The notes below the pieces were generated by a model. That model searched no databases. It was not told the DNA's origin and was given only the letters and a program-made list of their open reading frames with translations. A stretch of DNA of 9,341 bases from Planctomycetota bacterium. GTDB lineage: Bacteria > Planctomycetota > Planctomycetia > Pirellulales > Pirellulaceae. Made by a program: the position numbers and the translations under genes. Below are positions 1 through 6,429 of the stretch, piece after piece; positions within the stretch are counted from its first letter, which is position 1, and each line of letters opens with the position of its first letter. The stretch spans positions 1 through 9,341 of the forward strand of contig JAPLNJ010000748.1 in assembly GCA_026692885.1 (NCBI GenBank), written 5' to 3'.

Positions 1-130
1 CAAGGCTTGTTTCGCCCCTTCAGGGCTGGTGTTCTCAATCCTCTCCTAACCCAGGGCGGCGCTATGCGGCTACGCCGCTCCGCTCTGCCCTGGGCTGTCA
101 TGTGGCTGCCCCTATCGGGGCGAAGAACTT
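1..130. repeat. Palindrome-rich intergenic repeat element
   Basis: This segment is a chain of short GC-rich palindromes with no credible reading frame. Visible stems are GCCC/GGGC at 14-17 and 23-26, CCCAGGGC/GCCCTGGG at 50-57 and 87-94, a nested GCGGC-TAC-GCCGC hairpin at 66-78, and GCCCC/GGGGC at 108-121. The pattern of 'cccagggc ... gccctggg' framed by 'gcccctt' and 'ggggcgaag' resembles dispersed intergenic repeats I recall from planctomycete genomes; that family link is from memory. It may continue left of the window. Confidence 0.6.
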
Positions 131-144
131 ATGTATAACGATGA

Positions 145-307
145 GGGCTTGCCCGGGGGTACTTCCGTTTGTTGCTACCCACACGCGGATCCCACTCCCG
201 CCTCGTCTGCGGCGGCGAAGCCGCCGCGGGCGAGGCGGGCGAGGAAGGGGCGAGTTGGGCCGCCTGGTGTAGCGAGAAACGTGAGCCTCCACGGGGCAAG
301 CCCGTGG
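145..307. repeat. Second palindromic segment bounded by imperfect inverted repeats
   Basis: A 15-bp arm at 145-159 and its counterpart at 289-303 are inverted copies that agree at 13 of 15 positions. Between them lies a very stable hairpin: outer stem CCCGCCTCG/CGAGGCGGG (197-205 with 231-239), inner stem GCGGCGGC/GCCGCCGC (209-216 with 220-227) and a GAA loop, with only wobble-type pairs at the junction. The right end is itself a perfect 7-bp hairpin, CCACGGG-GCAAG-CCCGTGG (289-307). Short frames cross this region on both strands, but none has recognisable protein sequence, so I treat it as non-coding repeat DNA. Confidence 0.5.
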
Positions 308-761
308 CATCCAACTCGCAGAACCGAAACCTTCGGCCAGCGATCAACGGCTGGCTTGTTGGAATGTGGAAGGTATTTCGTGAGCGTTGCTACGGGTTGA
401 TGGCGAACGAGGGGGCTATGAGACACAACGCCGTTGGCGTTGAACTCCAACACTGCCGGTCCTTCTACAACCGACGCCCCGCACGTGCGCCCCTTCAGAA
501 TTCGCGAGCGAGGGTGGCGGGGACGACGCCCTCTCCACGAGCAGCGGGCCACGGTGCTGCCGAGTTCCACGCCCAACGGTTATCGAGGGCATCCCGCTTC
601 CCTGCGGCGTGTACTGCGCACAGGCCACGGTCTTTGGTAAGTTGGATCAAGGCCGGGCCGTTGTCCGACGGCAACCTGTGGTCCCTTGCTGATTTCCTAC
701 GTTCGAGGAAAACCACGGGGGAACGGAAATCGTCTTAGTCGTAACGCGGCACGGCCGCAAC
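308..761. other. Intergenic region without a recognisable gene
   Basis: No supported gene is seen here. Open frames exist on both strands (for example + strand 169-738 and - strand 175-576), but they are mutually overlapping and rich in Arg, Pro and Ala as expected from GC-rich DNA. They also run through palindromes and match no family I know. A perfect 7-bp hairpin, CAACGCC-GTT-GGCGTTG, sits at 426-442, and a weaker one, GTTG...CAAC, at 660-675. The region could be a decayed gene or more repeat sequence. Confidence 0.4.
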
Positions 762-826
762 CACGTAGGTCAGGCTTTCCAGCCTGACGCTCGAGTCGAG
801 TCAGGCTGGAAAGCCTGACCTACGTG
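762..826. repeat. Perfect 27-bp inverted repeat, BIME-like
   Basis: Two exact 27-bp inverted arms (762-788 and 800-826) flank an 11-bp spacer. Each arm contains its own 8-bp palindrome, GTCAGGCT/AGCCTGAC, with loop TTCC (769-788) or GGAA (800-819). The DNA or RNA can therefore form one long hairpin or two small ones. An inverted pair of a short palindromic unit is the architecture of REP/BIME elements. The core 'ggtcaggctttccagcctga' is, from memory, common in planctomycete intergenic DNA. It ends 66 bp before the start codon of the macroglobulin gene and may also affect transcription into it. Confidence 0.8.
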
Positions 827-878
827 CGGGCCGCCTGTGCGTGAAAGTCTTCACCGCTTATCGTCCGGGTCCTTCAAC

Positions 879-883
879 AGGAG
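879..883 (+). promoter_or_regulatory. Ribosome binding site deciding the macroglobulin start
   Basis: AGGAG lies 8 bases before the ATG at 892. The frame can be extended to a GTG at 841, but that codon has no Shine-Dalgarno sequence and would put 17 residues without signal character ahead of the hydrophobic leader, so ATG 892 is preferred. Confidence 0.75.
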
Positions 884-891
884 TCAGAATC

Positions 892-3800
892 ATGCAACCT
901 CGTCACACATGGCGGAAAATTGTGTTGGCCAGCGGCCTGCTGCTCGCGGCCGTTTTGTGGCTGCATCGAGCGGCGGATAACTCGCACGGTGAGCCGGCCG
1001 CCACGGCCAAAACTCCGGCGCCGGACAAGTCGAGCCTGTTGGGCGGGGCGGACCGGTACTTGACGTACCTCAGCACCGACAAGCCGATCTACCGCATCGG
1101 CGAGACGGTCTACGCTCGCGGTGTGATCCTGCACCAAGTCACCCGGCAGCCGCGGCCCGCCGAACCCCGTGTCCCGGCGATGGTGGAAATCAAAGGCCCG
1201 AAAGGCGACGTGATTGCCTCGGGACCGGCCGAAGTATCGGATAGCGTCCTGGGCTTCCAGTGGACCGTGCCGGAGAGTCAGGCCGGCGGCGAATACGTGT
1301 TGCGTGTGACGCAGCCATTGGCGGGTGATCCGCCCGCAGAACGGAAGTTCGAAATCCGGGCCTATCGCGCCCCGCGTCTGAAGAGCCAAATCAAGTTCCT
1401 GCGCGACGGCTACGGTCCCGGCGATGAAGTCGTGGCGACACTGCACACCGAGCGGGCCGAGGGTGGCATCCCGGCCGGTGCTCAAGTCACCGTAATCGCC
1501 CGCGTCGATGGTGAGGAAGTGTTCCGAGGAAAAGCAACCGTGGACGCCAAAGGCGATTGCCTCGGCCGATTCCCGTTGCCCGCCGACATCGCGCGGGGCG
1601 AAGGCTCGCTGGCTATGGCGATCGAGGACGGTGGCGTGGTGGAGACCGCGAGCAAGACGATTCCCATCCTGCTTCAGACCGTCGACCTGACGCTGTACCC
1701 GGAAGGCGGCGAACTGGTGGCTGGTTGGCCCAATCGGGTCTACTTCGAAGCCTTCACGCCCGCCAAGAAGCCCGCGGATCTATCGGGAGTCATCCTGGAT
1801 GCCGAGCATCGCGAAGTGGCCACCTTCCGCAGCGAACACGAAGGCCGCGGCCGGTTTGACCTCACGCCGCAGAAAGGCGGTAAGTATACGCTGAAGATCA
1901 CTCAGCCCTCCGGCATCCGCACCGAGTACCCGCTGCCCGATGTCAAGGATCAAGGCGCAGTGCTGCGGGCCGAAAAGGACGTGTTCCAACCCAACGAGCC
2001 GGTCACTCTGGCGATCGGCTGCAGGGCGGCCCAAGGCAAGTGCCGTGTGACGCTGGCGAAGCGTGAGAAGAACATCGCCGAAGCCCCCTTGCAAATGCCT
2101 GAAGGCAAGACCGATGCGTTGGTGCCGGTGGTGTTTGCGCTGTCCGAGAAGAGCCCCGACGGCGTGCTGATCGCCACCGTCTGGGACCGCGAGGGTAAGC
2201 CGCTGGCCGAGCGGCTGATCTACCGGCAGCCGGCCCACGCGGTGAACGTCAAGCTGACGGCGGATGCCAAGCAGTACATCCCCGGCGGCAAAGCCAGCGT
2301 AACGGTGGAAACCACGGACGAGAACGGCAAGCCCGTCGAAGCCGTGGTCGGCGTGACCGTCACGGACGACAGTGTCTTGGAGCTGATTGAACGGCGCGAA
2401 CAGGCCCCGCGTCTGCCGGTGATGGTGTTGCTGGAGGGGGAAGTCCGTGAGTTGGCCGACGCCCACGTGTACCTGGATGCGAGCAATCTCAAGGCGCCGT
2501 TGGCGGTCGATCTGCTGTTGGGCACGCAGGGCTGGCGGCGGTTCGCCTTTGTCAAGACCGAGGAGTTCCTCGGTCAGCACGGCGATGCGGCCCGCCGAGT
2601 GCTGGCACTGCGGATTCCGATGATCGTGTCGGATTTTGGGATGGCCGATGGCTCGGCGATGGGTTTTGGCGGTGGCTTTCCCGGACCAGCTGGAATGCCT
2701 CGCGTCGTGATGAAAGGAGCACAGCGGTTTGCGGCCCCAGGGATGCCGGGACCGGTTCCCGAAGCCGCCGTGCCGGAAGCCGAGAAGCCACAATCGCAGC
2801 CGGAGGCGAAACCGGAAGCGGAAGCGAAACCAGCAGCCGACCACGTTGAGGAAGCTCGACCGGCGCTGGCGGCAGCCCCGCCGGCTCTGAATGCGTTGGC
2901 CCGGGAACAACCCGCCGCGGACAAGGAACAAGCTGCGGCCCCCGCGGTTCGCCAAGAGCAGGAACTGGCCAAACAACAGATGGGACTGGGGGGAGCTTTA
3001 AGACAAGCTGAAAGGAGGGCCAAGAACAACGGGTTCGCGAAAGCGGATCGCGCCGAGATCTCCGCTCGTCACGACTTCGTGGCGGTCCGGATCTACGCCC
3101 ACGAAGTCCGCAGCGGGCGTCAACCGGGGGAACGCGTCGACTTCGCGGAAACCCTGTTCTGGCAGGCCGGCCTGAAAACCGGGCTCGATGGCAAGGCCGC
3201 CGTCGCGTTTGGCTTGAACGACGCAGTGAGCAGCTTCCGGGTCTTCGCCGACGCTTTCAGCGCTAGCGGCGGCCTGGGCAGCGCGGCCCAGCAGATCGAC
3301 TCCGTCCAGCCGTTTTACCTGGAGCCGAAATTGCCGCTGGAAGTCACCATGGACGATGTGATTCAGGTTCCGGTCGGCGTGGTGAACGCCACGGGAGACC
3401 GGTTGGAAAACGCCTCGATCCAAATCACGGCGCACGGAACCCAGGAGGTGCAGACGGCGTTCCCCAGCTTTACGCTGGCGCCATCCGCTCGTCTCCGGCA
3501 CAGCATGACCGTCCGCGTAGGCAAGTTCAACGGACAAGCCGATTTCACGCTGTCCGCGGCGGCCGGTGCGTATCGCGATCGAGTCACGCGGACCATGCAG
3601 GTCAAGCCGCTGGGGTTCCCCGTCGAAGCAGGCCGTGGCGGCTTGCTGCAACCGGGTGACACCGTGTCGTACGAGGTGACGGTGCCCGATGACTTGGTGA
3701 ACCGAAGCCTGCAGACTCGGATCGTGGTCTACCCTACGCCGTTGGCCAGCCTGACAGAGGCCCTGGAACGGCTGATCCAGGAGCCGTGCGGTTGCTTCGA

Positions 3801-5217
3801 GCAGACCAGCTCCAGCGTGTATCCGCTGGTGATGGCTCAGCAGTACTTCATGTCGCATCAAGGTGTCGATCCGTCGCTGATCGAACGCAGCAGCCAGATT
3901 CTGACGCGTGGCTACGAGCGGCTGCTGGGCTTCGAGTGCAAGAGCGGCGGGTTCGAGTGGTTCGGCCAGGATCCGGGTCATGACGCGTTGACGGCGTATG
4001 GGTTGCTGGAGTTCAGCGACATGGCCCGCGTGCGCAGCGTCGACTCGGCCATGTTGGAGAGAACTCGCAAGTGGCTGCTGGGCCAGCGCGACGGTAAGGG
4101 CGGCTTTAGCCGCAAGACGCACACGCTGCACACTTGGCTGGCGGAGCCCGAAGTGGCCTTCCCCTACGACGCCTGGGCCTTGTTGGAGGCGGGTGTCACG
4201 GAAGACCTGAAGACGGAAGTCGCTTGGGTGCGCGAGGCTGCCGAGCGTGCTCAGAACACTTATGTCGCAGCCTTAGGCGCCAATGTGCTGGCGCTGGCCG
4301 GCGATGCCGAAGGCGCGAACCATCTGCTCGATAAACTGGCGGGCAAGCAGACGGAGGACGGCTCGTTAAAGGATGCGACCGTTTCCGTCGTGGGTAGCGG
4401 CGGCGACGCCTTGGTGATCGAGACCACGGCCCTGGCCGTCCTCGCCTGGCTCAAGAATCCGCGGTACGCGGAGCACGTCGAACGTTCGATCAAGTACTTG
4501 GCCGAAAGCTGCAAAGCGGGCCGCTTTGGCTCGACGCAATCGACCGTGCTGGCCCTGCGCGCAATTGTGGCTTACGACCAGTCGCGTGCTCGGCCCAAGG
4601 CGCCGGGCAGCCTGCAGTTGATCATCGACGGCCAGCCGGTCGGACCAGCGGTCGAGTTCACGGCGGACACGCAGGGGGCGCTCACCTTGCCGGAAGCTAC
4701 CGCGCCACTCAAGCCGGGCAAGCATCAACTGCAGATCAAGATGACGGGCGGCTCCCAGATGCCCTACTCGATGGCCGTCAAGTACAACCGCCTGAAGCCC
4801 AACTCGTCGGAAGCCTGCCAGCTGCACCTGGAAGCCGCGCTTCGCAACACGCGGGTCGACGAGGGGTCCGTGACCGAGGCGGAGGTCACGGTCGTCAATC
4901 GAAAAGGGGAAACGGTGCCTACCCCGGTGGCGATCATCGGAATTCCGGGCGGCTTGGAAGTTCGCCATGACCAGCTCAAAGAGTTGGTGAAGGCCGGGAA
5001 GATCGACGCCTACGAAGTACTGGGCCGGGAAGTGGTGTTGTACTGGCGGGCACTCAAGGCGGAAGAACGCGTGGATCTGCCGCTGAGCCTGGTGGCGGCG
5101 ATTCCAGGCACGTTCACCGGACCGGCCAACCGTGCCTACCTATATTACACGGACGAGCACAAGCACTGGGTGGATGGCCTGAAGGTCGAGATCACGCCGA
5201 AGCGGTCAGGAGGCTAG
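892..5217 (+). CDS. Alpha-2-macroglobulin family protein (thioester-type, envelope-anchored)
   Basis: Predicted 1441-residue bacterial alpha-2-macroglobulin, a family thought to trap foreign proteases outside the cytoplasmic membrane through a thioester that cross-links the attacker. Residues 10-24 form one hydrophobic segment after a basic start (WRKIVLASG...), so the protein is exported; there is no lipobox cysteine and no clean cleavage site, so it may stay anchored. An MG2-like domain begins near residue 57 (TDKPIYRIGETVYARG). Another beta domain starts near 264 (VDLTLYPEGGELVAG). Residues about 583-710 are Gly/Met- then Pro/Ala/Glu-rich low complexity. The A2M core follows (FAETLFW at 751-757). 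The thioester motif CGCFEQ is at 966-971, with C968 and Q971 as the bond-forming pair, starting an alpha-helical thioester domain to roughly 1230; a C-terminal beta region ends the protein. Its size is normal for the family. In Proteobacteria this family is often next to pbpC (PBP1C), which is absent here. The family is certain; protease trapping is inferred. Confidence 0.93.
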   Translation: MQPRHTWRKIVLASGLLLAAVLWLHRAADNSHGEPAATAKTPAPDKSSLLGGADRYLTYLSTDKPIYRIGETVYARGVILHQVTRQPRPAEPRVPAMVEIKGPKGDVIASGPAEVSDSVLGFQWTVPESQAGGEYVLRVTQPLAGDPPAERKFEIRAYRAPRLKSQIKFLRDGYGPGDEVVATLHTERAEGGIPAGAQVTVIARVDGEEVFRGKATVDAKGDCLGRFPLPADIARGEGSLAMAIEDGGVVETASKTIPILLQTVDLTLYPEGGELVAGWPNRVYFEAFTPAKKPADLSGVILDAEHREVATFRSEHEGRGRFDLTPQKGGKYTLKITQPSGIRTEYPLPDVKDQGAVLRAEKDVFQPNEPVTLAIGCRAAQGKCRVTLAKREKNIAEAPLQMPEGKTDALVPVVFALSEKSPDGVLIATVWDREGKPLAERLIYRQPAHAVNVKLTADAKQYIPGGKASVTVETTDENGKPVEAVVGVTVTDDSVLELIERREQAPRLPVMVLLEGEVRELADAHVYLDASNLKAPLAVDLLLGTQGWRRFAFVKTEEFLGQHGDAARRVLALRIPMIVSDFGMADGSAMGFGGGFPGPAGMPRVVMKGAQRFAAPGMPGPVPEAAVPEAEKPQSQPEAKPEAEAKPAADHVEEARPALAAAPPALNALAREQPAADKEQAAAPAVRQEQELAKQQMGLGGALRQAERRAKNNGFAKADRAEISARHDFVAVRIYAHEVRSGRQPGERVDFAETLFWQAGLKTGLDGKAAVAFGLNDAVSSFRVFADAFSASGGLGSAAQQIDSVQPFYLEPKLPLEVTMDDVIQVPVGVVNATGDRLENASIQITAHGTQEVQTAFPSFTLAPSARLRHSMTVRVGKFNGQADFTLSAAAGAYRDRVTRTMQVKPLGFPVEAGRGGLLQPGDTVSYEVTVPDDLVNRSLQTRIVVYPTPLASLTEALERLIQEPCGCFEQTSSSVYPLVMAQQYFMSHQGVDPSLIERSSQILTRGYERLLGFECKSGGFEWFGQDPGHDALTAYGLLEFSDMARVRSVDSAMLERTRKWLLGQRDGKGGFSRKTHTLHTWLAEPEVAFPYDAWALLEAGVTEDLKTEVAWVREAAERAQNTYVAALGANVLALAGDAEGANHLLDKLAGKQTEDGSLKDATVSVVGSGGDALVIETTALAVLAWLKNPRYAEHVERSIKYLAESCKAGRFGSTQSTVLALRAIVAYDQSRARPKAPGSLQLIIDGQPVGPAVEFTADTQGALTLPEATAPLKPGKHQLQIKMTGGSQMPYSMAVKYNRLKPNSSEACQLHLEAALRNTRVDEGSVTEAEVTVVNRKGETVPTPVAIIGIPGGLEVRHDQLKELVKAGKIDAYEVLGREVVLYWRALKAEERVDLPLSLVAAIPGTFTGPANRAYLYYTDEHKHWVDGLKVEITPKRSGG

Positions 5218-5229
5218 GGCTTTGAATTG

Positions 5230-5254
5230 TGAGTCAAGAAGTGAGCTTGACTCA
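5230..5254 (+). terminator. Hairpin just after the macroglobulin gene
   Basis: A perfect 9-bp stem TGAGTCAAG/CTTGACTCA with a 7-base loop begins 13 bases after the stop codon. No T-tract follows, so it is not a canonical intrinsic terminator. It may protect the mRNA 3' end or assist another termination mode. Confidence 0.4.
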
Positions 5255-5265
5255 AACACGGGGTG

Positions 5266-5294
5266 TTGACGGGACTTCCACAAACCAATACCAT
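5266..5294 (+). promoter_or_regulatory. Candidate sigma-70-type promoter for rplC
   Basis: TTGACG (5266-5271) and TACCAT (5289-5294) are separated by exactly 17 bases; they match the consensus hexamers at five and four of six positions. Transcription would start near 5301 and give a leader of about 170 bases before rplC. Planctomycete promoters are poorly characterised, so this is a sequence match only. Confidence 0.4.
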
Positions 5295-5330
5295 CTTTGG
5301 TTTCGCGCAACTTCCTGTTCTACCTTCTTT

Positions 5331-5417
5331 TGGATGAAGCTGGTTGGGGTGATTGCCGAAACATGGGAACGACTGGATTTTGGGAGTTGCCACGTGGCCG
5401 CGCCCAGCTTGAATCCA
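5331..5417 (+). promoter_or_regulatory. Candidate structured 5' leader of rplC
   Basis: TGGAT (5331-5335) pairs with ATCCA (5413-5417), and AAGCTGG (5337-5343) pairs with CCAGCTT (5404-5410). This gives a 12-bp closing stem with one small internal loop around a 60-base interior. The interior holds the palindrome GCCACGTGGC (5389-5398). The structure lies wholly inside the predicted rplC leader, 54 bases before the start codon. Leaders of ribosomal protein genes are often bound by one of their own products, so autogenous control is possible but unproven. It matches no named riboswitch or r-protein leader that I recognise. Confidence 0.35.
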
Positions 5418-5471
5418 CCAGATAAACAGAATTGACGACGCAAAAGCTTTCGAACTGAGAGGTTAACGAAC

Positions 5472-6170
5472 ATGACAAAGGGAATCTTGGGCCGGAAAGT
5501 TGGAATGACCCAGGTCTATGACGAGACCGGTAATGCGATTCCGGTGACTGTGATTCAGGCCGGTCCGTGCCATGTCCTGCAAGTGCGGACGACGCAAAGT
5601 GACGGATACGAAGCTGTGCAATTGGGATTTCTGGACAAGCCGCGACGATTGGCCCGCCGCAGCGAACGTGGCCATGTCGCGAAGTTGAGCAGCAAGCGTA
5701 CCAAGCAACGGACTGCGGCTGGCGTGGAGATTTCCGCGAAAGCGGACTGTGAGCCCAAGCGTTTCGTGCGGGAAATCCGTGGCCCTGTCGTCGGATGCGC
5801 AGTTGGACAGCAGGTGACGGTCACCGCGTTCGAAGGCATCGTGGCGGTGGATGTCACGGGGATCACCAAGGGGCGCGGCTTTGCCGGTGTGATCAAACGG
5901 CACCATTTCAGTGGCCAGCGTGCCACGCACGGCGTCAAGAAAGTGCATCGTCATCCGGGTGGCACGGGTGCTCTGGCGGCGTGGCGTGGTGGCGGACGTC
6001 CCAAGAAAGGGAAGAAGCTGGCCGGTCAGTTGGGAAACGTGCAGGTGACCGCGCGGAATCTGAAGCTTTTTCGCATCGAGGCGGAGCAGAATCTGTTGTT
6101 GATTCGAGGTGCGGTGCCTGGTCCAAATGGCGGCATGCTGGTGGTCCGCGAAACCAACATGATGCGATAA
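5472..6170 (+). CDS. rplC: 50S ribosomal protein L3
   Basis: Predicted 232-residue L3, an early-assembling large-subunit protein whose long loop reaches the peptidyl-transferase centre. The N-terminus MTKGILGRKVGMTQVYDETG and the complete L3 family signature at residues 120-143 (F-x6-D-x2-G-x-T-x-G-R-G-x2-G-x3-R) make the family certain. The C-terminal AEQNLLLIRGAVPGPNGG is also typical. It is slightly longer than the 209-residue E. coli protein. GAGAGG nine bases before ATG 5472 is the ribosome binding site. Two oddities: it is not next to rpsJ or rplD as in the usual S10 operon, but stands alone with its own promoter and terminator; and the loop at about residues 162-182 reads GALAAWRGGGRPKKGKK where most bacteria have a 'TPGRVFKGKKM'-like sequence. 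Whether it is the only L3 gene of this genome cannot be told from the window. Confidence 0.97.
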   Translation: MTKGILGRKVGMTQVYDETGNAIPVTVIQAGPCHVLQVRTTQSDGYEAVQLGFLDKPRRLARRSERGHVAKLSSKRTKQRTAAGVEISAKADCEPKRFVREIRGPVVGCAVGQQVTVTAFEGIVAVDVTGITKGRGFAGVIKRHHFSGQRATHGVKKVHRHPGGTGALAAWRGGGRPKKGKKLAGQLGNVQVTARNLKLFRIEAEQNLLLIRGAVPGPNGGMLVVRETNMMR

Positions 6171-6210
6171 CGCTCGCGTCTGGCGGCGTCCTCTTCGGTC
6201 AAGTGCGATT

Positions 6211-6249
6211 AAGACTTCCGGGGCCTTGATGGCTGCGGAAGTCTTTTTT
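6211..6249 (+). terminator. Rho-independent terminator of rplC
   Basis: A perfect 10-bp stem AAGACTTCCG/CGGAAGTCTT (6211-6220 with 6236-6245) has a 15-base loop that can pair further (GCC/GGC). The six-base T-run at 6244-6249 overlaps the stem foot. It begins 41 bases after the rplC stop and separates rplC from the kinase gene. Confidence 0.85.
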
Positions 6250-6264
6250 ATTGGGAACACCGCT

Positions 6265-6291
6265 TTGACCCGCAAGAGGTCGGGCTACAAT
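6265..6291 (+). promoter_or_regulatory. Candidate promoter for the kinase gene
   Basis: TTGACC (6265-6270) and TACAAT (6286-6291, five of six matches) are spaced by 15 bases, which is shorter than ideal. The site follows directly on the rplC terminator, where a new promoter is expected. The resulting leader of about 130 bases would contain the large palindrome at 6341-6418. Confidence 0.4.
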
Positions 6292-6340
6292 TGGAGCACC
6301 GGGTGCCCCGGCTTTTCTTCCGGTCGCGGCGGACATTGAC

Positions 6341-6418
6341 CCGTTTAACCGTGAGCCGGAAGAGCCTGCTTGCGGGTGTCGCGTCTTGGGCGCGCGCCTC
6401 CGGCCTGCGGTTAAACGG
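6341..6418. repeat. 78-bp palindrome in the kinase leader
   Basis: Perfect 11-bp terminal inverted repeats, CCGTTTAACCG (6341-6351) and CGGTTAAACGG (6408-6418), are followed inward by two wobble pairs, one mismatch and a perfect 6-bp stem GCCGGA/TCCGGC (6355-6360 with 6399-6404). About 38 bases, GC-rich, form the apex. It ends 11 bases before the kinase start codon. It may be a small non-autonomous repeat or MITE-like element, or a structured leader that limits ribosome access. I see no target-site duplication. Confidence 0.65.
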
Positions 6419-6429
6419 CAGCATAAGAT

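Noticed and set aside
480..700. Possible group II intron 5' end (GTGCGCC near 485)
   Set aside because: No domain V-like hairpin or reverse transcriptase is visible, so the short match is not meaningful.
169..738. 189-codon + strand frame in the left intergenic region, and the overlapping - strand frame 175-576
   Set aside because: Both run through palindromic repeats, have Arg/Pro/Ala-rich composition typical of chance frames in GC-rich DNA, and match no family known to me.
841..891. GTG start extending the macroglobulin by 17 residues
   Set aside because: No ribosome binding site precedes it, whereas ATG 892 has AGGAG at ideal spacing and places the hydrophobic leader near the N-terminus.
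1780..4131. Long - strand frames (1780-2976, 398 codons; 2998-4131, 377 codons) inside the macroglobulin gene
   Set aside because: They lie antisense to a clear gene and are expected shadows of its GC-rich codon usage; their translations are low-complexity and unlike any family.
5229..5435. 68-codon + strand frame between the macroglobulin gene and rplC
   Set aside because: Its GTG start is in a hairpin, it has no good ribosome binding site, and the sequence is better explained as promoter and leader of rplC.
5463..6275. 270-codon - strand frame opposite rplC
   Set aside because: It is antisense to certain L3 coding sequence and runs through the rplC terminator.
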